Source of the DNA: Hyposmocoma kahamanoa | Taxonomy: Eukaryota > Arthropoda > Insecta > Lepidoptera > Cosmopterigidae | Length of the DNA stretch: 64,000 bases | Reading direction: 5' to 3' | Assembly: GCF_003589595.1 (NCBI RefSeq) | Contig: NW_020653765.1 | Location: forward strand, 1,803,800 to 1,867,799 | In this document: positions 1 through 11,887 of the stretch, piece after piece | How positions within the stretch are numbered: position 1 is the stretch's first letter | Layout: each line of letters opens with the position of its first letter | The notes under the pieces: model-generated | The model's input: only the letters and a program-made list of their open reading frames with translations | Database searches by the model: none | What the model was told of the DNA's origin: nothing | Translations under genes and position numbers: made by a program

Positions 1-1287
1 GTAAATGAAACGAGAGCGTGCATTTTGAATTGTGAAAAACTCTTTTGTTCGCGGCTGGTGCTGGAAACTCGGCAGTCGAACAATGCCGCGAAACGCCCCA
101 AACAACAATAATTCATACCGCTTTCCGCCACCTACGGCTAAAAATGTCCGCCGCGTGATATATAATATCAAATGGAAAAGTTACGGCTTTTTAAAACAAT
201 GGAAACGCCAACGCCTCACGGTTTGTTCTTTTCCTGAATAATAAATCTACAATGTTTATGCTTAGGCATTTTTACAGCGTCGGAATGATACGTTTAGCTT
301 TTGGTGGCTTTTACGTTTATATATAATTTAAAATTTAATCATTTTTGTTTACGTAAATTAAAGTCTGTCTTCCGATGCTATTTGTCAACAAAAGCGTTCG
401 ATATTCAAAATCAATTTAAAAGCCATTTGTAAGGAACAGACAACGGCAAATCCAATCGGGGCATGAACTCCTATTTACTTCCTCTTTTTTTCTCTTTTAT
501 TTTTTGTTTCCCCCATCATGTCGCGGTCTTGTGAGCCAGACGCCCCTTGCTCTTGAGTCAGCGTTTTTTACATTTTATTACGAAGTTGGTAAATATTTTC
601 CAAGGCCTCTCATCTTGATTTCGTCGATTTTTGTTAGGTTTTATATTCTTGCTTTGAATCCAACATTACTTTGGACGTTCCTATGAATAAAATATATTTT
701 GTGTATTCAATAGTACATATATCTAAAATTGTATCGAGTTCTGTACTTGGGTGACCTATTTTCTTCTCACACGACTGTTTATCCAATTAACGCATTACTT
801 TCTAGCTGCACGATCACATTACTAGGTACGCGTTAAAGAAATAATATGTCACTCCTCAAACAATTGTAATAATACCTACACAAAGTTTTTGCCATAGGTA
901 CAGTTTTTGTTACGCCTACACAGCTCGTCACAGCGAGACTTAAAAATAAGCATTTAGCTAAATATAATTAAAATTTACCAAGCATTATTTTGTTTTTAGC
1001 TTTAATATTTACTTTGCAAAAATTAAAATCCCATTTAAGCAAAAGTATTGCTTTATTACCCCTGTGATACAAAATAAAGTGTAATTTTGTGCTGTGATTA
1101 GATATGTAGGCATTTAATATGTTAAATGTTATCTAAGTCCAGTTACATTGAGGTCGTCTTAGCTAAAGACGACCATCGTCATCATCATCTGTTTCTTGAG
1201 TAAAATTAAAAACATTATGAAAATCTCAATTGTACGACCAAAAAGGTATTCCGTCTTTGTGTAATAAATTTTAGATAAACGACTCAC
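1..1287 (-). other. partial 3' intron of toy
   Basis: This is intron sequence following the exon at 1288-1472, and its acceptor is not in the window. I see no conserved Pax6 C-terminal coding block on the minus strand. The first 240 bases are GC-richer and may be single-copy regulatory DNA. The remainder is AT-rich with no recognised element. Confidence 0.6.
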
Positions 1288-1472
1288 CAGTACTAGCACC
1301 TGCCTGCGGTTGCGAATATGCTCCATGCTGCTGATGCGCCGCCGGAGCCCGAGAGTATCCTCCACTCCCCAACACGTCGCCAAACATGTACGGGTAACCT
1401 CCGTCCCGTTGCTGTAGGCACGACGACGACAGACCACCCGACATTGAGCTGTTGGAACCAAGCGCATTGTCA
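1288..1472 (-). CDS. toy: twin of eyeless (Pax6) exon: C-terminal activation region, penultimate coding exon
   Basis: This exon encodes about 61 residues: SDNALGSNSSMSGGL, then SSSCLQQRDGGYPYMFGDVL, then GSGGYSRAPAAHQQHGAYS and QPQAGAST, ending on one base of a Gly codon. The SCLQQRD.YPYMF and AAHQQ..HG.Y blocks correspond to the C-terminal part of fly toy. The acceptor is TTATTTGGTAG and the donor is ACTG/GTGAGT. Translation through that donor soon meets a stop, so a further exon is expected. In Pax6 proteins it would encode the short conserved end (GVSVPVQ...YWPRLQ). I could not find that exon between position 1 and 1287, so it should lie to the left of the window. Confidence 0.92.
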
Positions 1473-2703
1473 CTACCAAATAAAACAAGAAATAAGAAAA
1501 AATTAAAAATCCAGAGTCGATAGTAACAGAGAAAATTATAAAAAGTTTTCTAGTTAACCTATACGTTTTAGTAACTGAAGAAGAATTTCACTTAAACTTA
1601 GTTGTATTATTTTAAACCTTTGCCCGTTCCATAACGGAAAGAATTTAAAAAACAACAACTGAAAACTTATATTTACGTAAAAATGCAGGTAATTAATTAA
1701 GTATACTTTAATTAATTAAATGTAAAACGAATAATACATATTTTGTTAAGAAGACTGCATTCACGCAACACTATGGATGCAAACAAGTAGTTACTGGAGC
1801 AAAAGTGTCACAGCAGCAAAAAAGGAAGGACATAATGAAATTTATTCCGTAGACTGAACTAAAGGGGCAACTTCCCGTCTCACTAAGTTAATTTGCTCCA
1901 CGACGGAGGCTAAAGCTCGTAGTTCACTATTAAAAATCAATCCAAGTGGAAAGTCGGGCGACCTTCGGTCTGAAGTTCGGAACGTCTCGGTGCAATGGCG
2001 GGAAACGCAAGGAGGCGCGACCTTTGCCGCTCGATTTCGCGCGCAATTTAATTAGTGTCACCGCTTGATGATAGATGGCGCTGCCTTACACTTCGTTGTA
2101 TACGTGTGTGTTATACGTTTAGATGTTTTGCCGGTTAACACATGATTACGAATGCTATTTAAGGTTGTAGGCCAGCGATTTCACATAATTAACACCGAAA
2201 CATTTATCTAGGTAAAAGAAAATTATATTCTAAACGCCATAAGTATTAATGTAGTGTTTATCTCCAAATAATTCTCAAGGTATCTATTTTAAGAATAACA
2301 TCTTCTGTGTCTTTTCGATAAGTGGTTTCTATTAATAAATAAGTATTACGACGACTCCAAACAAGAAAGAATAACCGATGTTATATGTCGATGTCTATTT
2401 TACAAAGACAATAATTGATAATAGATTCAGGCGTTACTTTGCGGAAGTCCATGTTAATAAAAATGGAAGTAAATTAATTTGCGACTCCGCGAACCCGTTA
2501 AAGGTTAAATCGTATAAAGTTGCTGCGTTTGTGTTGAATATTTTTTCATGCAGTTACTTTTCCTACCCTCCCTCCGCATAAATCTAATAAAATAAATAAC
2601 ACAAGTGCAATAAACGATAGTCACAGAAACACCACCACTGAAATTATGCCAATATATTTAATTTACTTTCATTTTTTATTCCAAAAATTGTTCTTATGCT
2701 CAC
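1473..2703 (-). other. toy intron (1.2 kb) with a GC-richer block
   Basis: This short intron lies between the last two visible exons. Positions about 1940-2090 stand out as CG-containing, non-repetitive DNA. That block has a homeodomain-type core (CAATTTAATTAG) at about 2044 and a CTCF-like core AGATGGCGCT at 2073-2082. The rest is AT-rich without recognised repeats. Confidence 0.7.
2073..2082 (+). promoter_or_regulatory. CTCF-like core motif
   Basis: AGATGGCGCT matches the 3' core of the CTCF consensus (AGRKGGCRSY). The upstream half of the consensus does not match well. It lies in the GC-richer block of the 1.2-kb intron. Motif match only. Confidence 0.2.
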
Positions 2704-2885
2704 CTATAGGAATCGCCCATCGTTGCCATAGGTTGCGGCAGCGGGCTGTACATGGAGTTGAAACCACCGTTTAGAGGCAGACGAGGTGCTGGCGGTGCGG
2801 GGGGAGACGCCGCAGGCGCATCTCGTCTCTGACTGCGCAGTTTTTCTTCTCGCCGCCATTTCGCTCGTCGGTTGGAAAACCAAAC
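2704..2885 (-). CDS. toy: twin of eyeless (Pax6) exon: homeodomain recognition helix and proline-rich tail
   Basis: This exon of 182 bases opens in phase 0 with [20 protein letters not shown], the DNA-recognition helix carrying Ser at homeodomain position 50, which is diagnostic for Pax homeodomains. The tail is rich in Ala and Pro, followed by [20 protein letters not shown] and MATMGDSY. The [19 protein letters not shown] block matches remembered fly toy and not eyeless. The acceptor is TTTTCTACAG. The donor is TATAG/GTGAGC, which leaves AG to be completed by T in the next exon (Ser). Two plausible Met codons in overlapping frames near 2903-2910 lie in the intron and are not starts. Confidence 0.96.
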
Positions 2886-3112
2886 CTGTAGAAAAATAGG
2901 CAATATTCATAAAGATGTCTTCAATTAGGTTCTAATAAAACAGTTTATTGATCAAAAACAAAATAAAAATTTTTCTTTAAGATTTTTATAGCCGTAATAG
3001 TGGCACTCGCGCAAATTCCAATCAAAAGTTATGGAATCTTGGTGTTTATGGTTATACTATATTCATGTAAATGACTGCACATAAGTATTTTCATCTTTAA
3101 TTTTAATAATTT

Positions 3113-3399
3113 TAGTAGCAGTAGAGCTCCTTGTAAAAGAGTTCATCCAGGGAAGTACTGCCACTTATTGCTACCGCCAAGCAGTAATGTGAACATTACT
3201 GCGTAGGCAAGGGTGCTGGTGAAATTACAGGTACATGGGACTTGTCAGCTTATGTCTCACGTGTCGGGCGCAGTTTCAGTGCCCCTTAGAACATTGTGAT
3301 TTAAAGCTCTAAGTGGCACTGCAACTATTATGGACAGGCGTGTCGCTTACCACCAGACACACGACGTGTTTGTCCCATCACTTAGTATAATAAAAAAAG
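3113..3399 (+). repeat. common SINE-like repeat, near full length (family 1)
   Basis: This copy starts with TAGTAGCAGTAGAGCTCCTT, continues through the CCGCCAAGCAGTAATGTG and GGTGCTGGTGAAATTACAGG blocks, and ends in CACTTAGTATAATAAAAAAA. About twenty copies of this roughly 300-bp family occur in the window. The family has an A-rich tail and no visible protein. I do not recall a certain database name for it. Confidence 0.85.
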
Positions 3400-5655
3400 A
3401 ACATCGCATCTAAATTGTAGAAAATTATTTTAAATTGATACTGGTGGAACTGACCAGCGTTCAGAACGGATTGACTTCACCTGCTTCCCGCTACTCGATA
3501 GACTTCAAGGTTTACGAATGCATAACTTATGGATGACAATACACTGCAGTCAACAGTCAAGTGTATGTCATGCTTCACACTTTGGATCGTTCTTATCCAA
3601 AGCGAAATAGAGTTAATTCAAATCTCAAGAGTCGATACAAGCTCAAATGGCTATGTTTGATTACTGCTATACTGATAAACTTTGGAAAAAATATACAGTC
3701 AAATTGAGAATAGACACTGATTAATATACACTGTGAAAACATGATACCTAAAAATTTTCACGATAGAAAAAAAAACACAATTCTAACTCGAAATTTTAGA
3801 AAAAAACCGCTGTATTCAATACGTACTTTACATATACCAATGGTTTTTTTTTTATATCAACTGAACTAAAACGCGTATGGTATACGATGTATGTACATTT
3901 TTCAAATTAATGCTTTAATATCGTTCGTGAAAAAAAATATTCTGAAACAAAGCCAGAGACCCTGCCGCTTGACCCAAGCAAAATGAACTGTATTAGTACG
4001 GAAACAATTTGGATCCGCGCTGAGGTGGTATCAACTCTTTAAGTGGACCATTGAACTGGTGCTATAGTTCGAAAGTATGTATAGGTACTGTAATCGTTTT
4101 ACTGAATTTAGTTACAACAAACGTAGTTATGTATCTATTAAACATGTTAGGCCCATCCCACACGAAATGAAAATTTTAATAGCCCCTAACGACATGTCGC
4201 GTTATTACCGCGTTTAATAAAGTTGATGGTAAGTAATTAAGCAATGGAGGGCGGCGCGAGCCACACCACGTGAGCTGATAATGATGTGAACTTAATTAAC
4301 TTAGGGTTAATAAGTTGAAAGTTACGTAGGTTCATTAGTAAATACATACTTCCTAGCTATATCTGAAACAATCAGCCTTTTTAATTTTTTGCGAAATTAG
4401 GTAATTAAGTACTTAAATTTGTATTTTCTACAGAATCAAGTCTATATGTAATATGAACTTTACATAGAAGAAATAAAAATTTAATTTACTTTATCGTTAA
4501 ATAACTTCTTTTTAACAATCTGCGAACATCTCTGAACAAACTCCAAAATTCTGCCAACAAAATCAAAGTAAACTTCGCATCTTGTAACAAAAGTTGGTAA
4601 CAATTAAAATAATTCAACCGTGCTCTCAATATTGTGACATTGAACTGCGTGAAACGGAACGTCGGCCGGAAGTAGCGCTCACGTGCGCGTCTTTTCCGGC
4701 CGCCGACTGTCATGGCGCGGGCAACATGGCGGAGATTCCCGCGCTTTCAGGAACGTGTAGAGACACCACTATACTTTTGCCTTTTAAGAACCTTATTGTG
4801 GTTTTCTTAAATTTGAATTGATTAAAAGTTAATAAAATGACTTTCATTTTAAATTTTAAAAGTTGTAATAAAGGCTACAAATACGAAAAATACCCCTCAA
4901 CATTCATAAATACAAACCAGTTTATAAACATAGAAATTCGTATACTTTTGTACTCGAAAAATTCACATTAGATACCGCAGATGTTTTACGTCACCTCTGC
5001 ATAATACTTTTACTTACGTATAGCAAAATATCAGTAATATTTTTCTCACAGGAAAAATCCGAAAAACCGGCACAACTCAAAGAAGTCACAGGAGGCAATA
5101 TGTCATAATATTATTGCTTCGGCCTCGAACGAAATCGGCAAAACGTTATCCACAATATTACATTTTACCCACACAACTGAAAGGGACCCCACGCACTATT
5201 TTCGCGCAAAAGTTTTCTCTGCTACCTATTTAACTTAAGTGAGTGTAGCTATGTTGAACTGAGATCAAAAGGCTTTGCTCATGGGTAAGGTTATTACATA
5301 TAGAAAGGATGTTTTTGAAAGATTTTCATGTACAGTAAGTATACGACAATTTACTTTTTTAAAGAGCTGCACAGAATGAATTTGTATGAATAAAACGATT
5401 ATTCTACTTCACTCGTAAGAAATAAGCTGGCCTATTGATAATATTGTGCAGTCAAAAAAATCGACTACAAACATTTGGTACTGTAATTTCGTATTTATCA
5501 TCATCATTTCAGCTGAAAGACGTCTACTGTCGACTGTCGTGCTGAACGTAGGATCGCCACAAGTAGACCGGTAAATTGTGATGTTTGCATCCAGTGGACA
5601 ACAAGTCCTTCCCCTTCACCAGACCATCACACTATTATTACTATTATTATTTTAA

Positions 5656-5860
5656 CTGCCTCGGTGGCCGAACGGTTACCATGCCGGACTGCGACGCAGA
5701 GGTCCCAGGTTCGATTCCCGGGCCGGAAGAAATATTTGTATGGCCTACATTTATTTCTCTCGTGAGTTTGGGTGTAATTTGTGGTTGTCTATGTGTGTGT
5801 CCATGGCACCCGCGACACAGGGTTTCCCTAGTGCGGGGCTATGTTGAGTGTGTGCGTTAT
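5656..5860 (+). repeat. tRNA-headed SINE (family 2), copy 1
   Basis: The element opens with a tRNA-like head: an A-box-like TGGCCGAACGG and a B-box GGTTCGATTCC. It continues with a body shared with the copy at 56847 (positions about 5725-5858). It has no matching acceptor stem, so it is a SINE rather than a tRNA gene. It sits directly against the 5'-truncated end of a LINE at 5869. Confidence 0.85.
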
Positions 5861-5868
5861 AAAAAAAA

Positions 5869-6610
5869 ACTATGGGAAACAGTACGGACGCCCCATATCT
5901 CTTTATCACCCAAAAAAAATTAATCCGGATTATATTTAATTTAGATCAGACTGATAGTTGCAAGCCACATTTTCAAAAGCATAACATACTTGCTTTACCT
6001 TGTTTATATATTTTTGAGATGTGTAAATTCGTACGCAAATACAAACACTTTTATACAAAAAAAGGAGACATTCCTTCAAAATATATTTTACGCCATAAAA
6101 ATAAATTAATATTGCCCCATTCCCGCTTAAATCTAAACTATACAAGTACATATAATTTTTCTATAAAACTGTATAATAACTTACGTAATGTAAATGAAAG
6201 CAATGATATACAATTTACAAAAAAGTTGAAAGAGTTACTCTTACAAAAATGTTATTATAGTATTAATGAATACTTAAATGATATATTACTGACCCACGGG
6301 AACAAAAGCTAAACAAATAAACACACATTAATATATAAATACAATATATCGATATATATATATGTATATTTAAAAGTAAAATAAAATAATATATAGTAAA
6401 TTAAATAACAATTATTATTACATACACATATATTTTATGTTTTGTTTGCATTTAAATTTCATATTAAAACATGTAAATTTCTATCTACTAGTTTGCTCCT
6501 CTCTCCTTTCCATTATATTGCGTGCCCGAAGGGGTCCTTAATATTTGTCGTTGTTGTATTTTCTTATATTATGGTTTTGCAATAAAATATTGAATATTGA
6601 ATATTGAAAT
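5869..6610 (+). mobile_element. 5'-truncated Jockey/CR1-type LINE, 3' end
   Basis: The reading frame from about 5869 to 6312 encodes the C-terminal end of a non-LTR reverse transcriptase: WGNSTDAPYLFITQKKLIRI, then DSCKPHFQKHNILALPCLYI, later LKELLLQKCYYSINEYLND and a stop. This pattern (Q-K-IRII, ILxLPxLYI) is typical of Jockey/CR1-like elements. The catalytic palm is missing, so the copy is dead on arrival. The 3' untranslated part ends in GCAATAAAATATTGAATATT, a short ATTGAA-type tail repeat. The minus-strand copy at 28351-28850 has a related tail. Confidence 0.85.
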
Positions 6611-6989
6611 TTTAGTCAGTTACGGACCAAAAATCTGTAACTTTTTGTTTTTTGAGATAAACCTTTCAATTTTTTATTATATATAGTGGGACTTACGACG
6701 CTTTAAAACGCATGAACATTTTTATTTTAATTTTTTTTAATTAACTACTTGTAATTGAGAGACAAAAAAAATTACAAAATCATAAATCTCTCTCTGGTAA
6801 ATACTACATAATATTTTTTTTTAATGGAAATGCCATGTTACGGTAATTTTTTATTCATAAAATAAATTAAATGTAATTGTAAATTATACTTAAAATTATA
6901 TAAAATATAAAAATAAAAATACGAGACAAGAAAAAACATGACAGCATATTTGTTATTATTTCGGATATCTGTTTTAGACTCTAGCCTCT

Positions 6990-8600
6990 CTCTTATATCA
7001 TGGCCTATTGTTACTGTAATATAATATCTTTTTCGTAGACGTAGCGTCTCCTCGTCAAGCTCCTCTCGATTTTAACATAAGGTTTTCGGTTACTGGTTAT
7101 AAATGGATAAGAAGTACAAAGTAACGTGTGAAATATATCTTCATTTGTTACAGATCTAGAACACTTTGATCTAGAACACTTGCCGTGGTTTATCAATTAT
7201 TAATCCAATCTCTTCTCGAAAGCGTCTTTGTATCACAGTTTTCTTGTCTTGTTTAGTTTGTTTATTTTTGTCACTCATAGCTGACCATTATTGAAACGAA
7301 AGGTTGTAAGAAATATGCAAACACATCTCCATACAGCGAATCCAGACGTGCAGTGTTGATAATCTATAACGAAAAGAATTTTCATTTATGGACCTAGCAG
7401 TTACATTTTGAAAAGTATTCATTAGACATGGAGTAGCACCACAAATATTACATATTGAAAACTTTGCCGTCTATCATAGTCAAAAAAAGTTCCACTTGAA
7501 CGCCATTGCCTTCCTTAACAATCAACGATGTACTCAAAGAATCAATTTGATTTTGAATATCGTTAAAATCGCTTTACTTTTCTCAGGAGTTTCTTTTGAA
7601 AACTCGATTAAAATAGGGCGACAGACTCTCACAGATGAAGGCGCAGGATTTTGCCAAACAACAGTACCAGTTGTTTCACCAATTAATCTGATGGGCACAA
7701 CAGATGCGACGAATAAGTATGAGTCTGACACAAGTTCAGACTCACTTTGACCAGACGAGCCATCACATCCTCATTTACTGTATAAAACCAACTGTTTCAA
7801 ACCGTTTTTGTACACGGAATCTATCATCAATATCCTCACCGTTGTGTGATCTAATAAATTCTGTAGAGATAACATTTTTGCACATGTGTTTGTAATTTCA
7901 ATAGCTGATGCAGATGGGTAACAGTTCTGTTTACTTTTTTGTACTTTGTAATAAGGTGATAGTAAGAAACAGCTCCGTTCATCCATAATATTCTTCAAAT
8001 ATGTATATTGAACCCTGGTCAGATCCAATTCAATAAATACAATTAATGCTTCTTGATCGCTCAGCGTTTGGATGGTATTAGAGTCGTCCATCAATTTTAG
8101 CACTGATATTTTTTCTCTGCATCTGCAGACCTCAATGCCTCCACGTTTTTGGCTTCATTACTTTCTCCCTTTGATCGCAGCCCTTAAATATATACACCAT
8201 AGACGTGTTCGAATCCATATTTATTAAGTAGTGTAGTATTTTTGCGCTTCTTACTAGATTCTGAAGAATTTTCATAAGACATACATGGTATTCCTCGTTT
8301 TCCAGTTGAAGTAGATAGAATGGAATCGATTGTCGTTGACAAAGTAACAAAAATCTCTTGATCCAACCAATTAGTGTTAATCCTCAAAAAGGCTTCTTTC
8401 TTTCGTGTTGCTTGACTCCATCGACTGTTAAACTGTGTTAACAATTTGTTTTTTAAATCACTAATTATCAAACGTAAATTGTCCTCCGAAAGTTCATAAT
8501 AATCTGGTAAAAATGTTCCTAAAACCGATTCATTTCTTCCACCTTCAATGTAGGAAAGTATTAGTTCTCGTCTTAGACATTTGAAAGTACTCATTTTCAA
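6990..8600 (-). mobile_element. degenerate Transib-like (RAG1-related) transposase
   Basis: Minus-strand fragments in several frames line up in the order expected for a Transib-type transposase: a 138-codon piece ending near 8184, then YYKVQKSKQNCYPSASAIEI and LLDHT (8103-7771), then VVWQNPAPSSVRVCRPILIE (7731-7534), FLTMIDGKVFN (about 7480), LSTLHVWIRCMEMCLHISYN (about 7350-7290) and REEIGLIIDKPRQ (about 7235-7185). The resemblance to insect Transib proteins is from memory. Multiple frameshifts and stops mean it is dead. I could not define the terminal inverted repeats. The 8660-8917 minus-strand ORF may be flanking element sequence, but I do not recognise it. Confidence 0.6.
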
Positions 8601-9037
8601 AGCAGCTGGAAAAGTATATTCAGTAACAAACGACTGCTTGTTTTAACAAAATTATGAAATTAATGTGTCAGAGCATTATATAGTAATGGCGTAGTGTGAA
8701 TAATATTGATAAATATGATAAATGCAACCGCATTTATGTTATATTGCGTTGCATTGATAAGGTTATTTTTCTGCGTTAAAATATTTGTTACGATTTCTTT
8801 CCTATCTTTAGAAACTGCAAAACACCGCAACAGATTTTTATAAAATTTTGATAATGAGTACCTACCTACGCTATGAAATAATACAAAATTCGAAACTTCG
8901 GCAAGCTTCGCTAACAATCACGACCTTTGATGAATTTGATAAAGATAGATTAATGTCTCCAATTTTAATTATGATTTATTTTCTTTACATTACACAACAA
9001 ATTTGAAAAATATCAACTTATTACTATAATAATATAA

Positions 9038-9102
9038 TTTCTATAAAGCACATCTTACGTAAATGTCAAAAATACATTTACGTAACAAGTGCTTTATAGA
9101 AA
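9038..9102. repeat. 28-bp hairpin with 9-base loop
   Basis: Arms at 9038-9065 and 9075-9102 (TTTCTATAAAGCAC ... TACGTAAATG) pair with two to three mismatches around a 9-base loop. The transcript on either strand would fold into a stem the size of a pre-miRNA. It could equally be the core of a small inverted-repeat transposon, since the surroundings are AT-rich. Confidence 0.6.
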
Positions 9103-9956
9103 CATTACTAGTATTTATGTGGTCTGTGAACACATAGTTTATCTACCAGAATCAATACGAAATATGACGTCGAAAGGTCCAAAATTATACGGCACAACGA
9201 GATGAGTACGGGAAAGAACACTTTGGATGTATTTTTATTAAATCAACATACCTATCTAACATAAAATACCTTCAGTATAATAAAGTATGACATCTAAACC
9301 ATCAAAATATAAAATTAAATGTGTATTTCAATTAAGACATGGTCAAAACCATTTTCGATGCGCCGTTATTCTACTATTTCCCATAGTGCATCGGTCCAGT
9401 TACGTGTTATATCATATTTTTTTCTATAAAAGTACTGACTGTATGTATAGAGTTCCTTTGTACTCTCGTTATTTTAATAAACAGTATTAAAATAAATAGC
9501 CAATAACAAAAATTTATCATCTGCATTTCCCCACATCATCCCATACTTTATATCATAGTAAAATATTATGACATTTCTCGTTTTTTCCCGCTGTCTGTAG
9601 ATATTTCCCGACAGCGATGACAGGCCCTTTTCCCGCCTTCCCGTCATTTCCCGTTGGTCTTTTATAAATTGCAGCTACCCTCGTAGTTCGGACAAAATAA
9701 TGTTACAGAAGGGTTCCTCACAAATGGAATTTGCTGTAATTCTGTTATTTTGGCGCTGACGTCGTAAACAGTAATTGTTTTACCGCCAATATAATTATGT
9801 TTTCGGAATTTAAGTAGGATATTATTTAATATTAACAAATAAGTATGCATAATCAATCGACAATCATGTTGCCTCAATATCACGTCAGATGTAGTTGTAA
9901 TTGTTTTGAGCTTTGTTAACAAAGATAACGTACCTATTGTATTCTTAACGTAAACG

Positions 9957-9975
9957 GTATATATATATATATATA
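9957..9975. repeat. TA microsatellite
   Basis: A short run of about nine TA dinucleotides. Confidence 0.8.
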
Positions 9976-10027
9976 CCTAAATAACAATATACACTCCACA
10001 TCTTATTAACTCCATTACATGTAAAAG

Positions 10028-10407
10028 CCTTAGAATAATAACGCATAGAATGATAGTTTCATATCAAACGAACTGTCACAAGTGAGGCAAAAATCAAATT
10101 CATGTAGGCTAGTTTTAGTAGTAGGTTAATTTTCGGTTTTAGTGAATATTTATATAAAAATACAAATTGAAACGCGTTACTTCCTTGTGGAATGTGATAT
10201 TAGTATCTATTTTATGTTTGTCTGACTTATTTTTATACTCATTTACCGCACATTTCGTCATTTTTAGCTAAAATTCTTGAGCTGTTCGCGGTGCAAGTTG
10301 ACCTTGAGCACTGACGGCCCGCCCGCTCGTGTAGGCCCTTTGGGAGCGCTTCAATTTGCCTCACTAAGCGTGTGCGGACTAGGTTTCTATGCGTTATTAT
10401 TCTAAGG
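10028..10407. mobile_element. 380-bp inverted-repeat element (MITE-like)
   Basis: Perfect 23-bp terminal inverted repeats occur at 10028-10050 and 10385-10407 (outer end CCTTAGAATAATAACGC). Flanks TAAAAG and TAAGAG could be an imperfect target duplication. There is no coding potential. The interior includes a GC-rich segment near 10310-10370. Confidence 0.7.
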
Positions 10408-11289
10408 TAAGAGCCTCAAAAAAACTGATATTGCCATAATACACCGGTGTCATGTCATTAACACGTGATGTCATAAGCATCAACGCATGCAACTTGTTCC
10501 TAACAACACTAATTACGAACAAAAAACCTTAAAATGTTACCGAAAATGGCTTATTAACTTCACAAAATGGAACACGAAATTATGAATAAAAACTAATAAT
10601 AACTTTTTATTCTGAAATTGTTAGAGTCAAAGGCGCATCAGCTTGACACTTGTAGTAGTAATATTTTTCGTCTAATTGGCCATACTGCCAGATTTGAAAT
10701 TGTAATTTTTCTTCAATAGGTACTTTAATTTTCTGACATTTTTTCGCAGTAAATTGTTGTCTTTTCGGTGGCCATCTTGAAACCCGCTTGACACATATGA
10801 TTTGAATTCAATGTAGTCTTTTACTCTATATTCTCTCCGTTAATGGTTAAAGGCAAAGGTTCAAAACCGTACACCCAAGTTTTAGGTAGATAGGCCAAGA
10901 CTCGCCTTTGGTGAGCTGTCATTGTGAGTCTATCTTCATTCTTCTTTATAAAAAAAAAATTTCTAAAATTTATGGTTAAAATGTAGTTCCTGTTTAGCAC
11001 TACAAACAATTCACTGTGTAACTTAACTTTTACGTAGTTGTACACATTTCGTTAATTTCACCATCCCGCTAAAATTTCTAGCTCATTACAGAGTTTTCCT
11101 ATCTATTATTTGTGTATAGTATGTTGTTTTAAACTTATAACGATACACATGAAATTTGAATTTATTTTGACTAACAATTTATAATTAGTTATAATAATAT
11201 TTAAAATGTTAACGCACGTCAGTTCGTGTGTTTTAATGAATACCAAAATGGATTGTATTCGAGAGTTTATATTTAATTATTAACTTATT

Positions 11290-11720
11290 CATATACCTGC
11301 AGGATACTTATCCACCCACTGCTGGGTACTGGTGTCCTATAAGGACAAGGGTTGGACCTTAGGTTCCCAAATCTTTTTAGCTCCTCCCACTTATGCAAGA
11401 TAAAAAATATCAACGCTCATCACCACAAAAAATAATTCAAAACACGCATTTTTTATATTAACTTAACACAAAAAATCACAAGGAAAAAAAAATGTACTGT
11501 AGTTTATACGTATAGGTAATTTAGGTTTTTTTTCAAATGCGGTACCACCCCCTGACAAGCATCAACGCCCCCCATTGCTTCCGAAGCCCACTGGGAGGCA
11601 GTAGGGAACGCTTTGGGAAAATAGTTTACATAGGGTTTAGACCATACTCCACCATGCTGACCCAGTACGGATTGGGTTTACGCATTTTCCAGGGTTTGTC
11701 AACTTTCTTCGACATGTAGG
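11290..11720. repeat. common repeat interrupted by a hAT-like insert
   Basis: The left part (CCACTGCTGGGTACTGG, about 11318-11355) and right part (about 11632-11720) look like one widespread repeat separated by an insert at about 11357-11624. A related repeat at 42697-43472 is interrupted by a related insert. Confidence 0.55.
11357..11624 (-). mobile_element. hAT-like non-autonomous element, shorter copy
   Basis: Left end CTTAGGTTCCCAAAT and right end CTTTGGGAAAATAG form imperfect terminal inverted repeats with the TTCCCAAA core typical of hAT ends. The block AAATGCGGTACCACC to ATTGCTTCCGA is the reverse complement of the corresponding part of the 42894-43428 element, so this is the same family in opposite orientation. 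The target duplication is unclear (ACAAGGGTT against ACATAGGGTT). Confidence 0.65.
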
Positions 11721-11887
11721 TACGTTCTCTTTCATCTAATAATGAGAGGTATTGTTAAGATACATTCACAAATGTAAGTAACTTACAAATTAAATTCATA
11801 GGTACAAAATTAAATTCATAGGTACAAACAGGGATTCGCATCGTTCTGACTATTAAAATAAACTAAGAATTTAAGTAAACTAAGAAT

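Noticed and set aside
1318..1506. Plus-strand ORF across the toy C-terminal exon
   Set aside because: Antisense shadow of the coding exon.
5656..5728. tRNA gene
   Set aside because: A- and B-boxes are present but there is no acceptor-stem pairing and the sequence continues into a SINE body.
5585..5923. 112-codon ORF with a repeated copy at 56694-57032
   Set aside because: Translation of the family 2 SINE, not a protein family.
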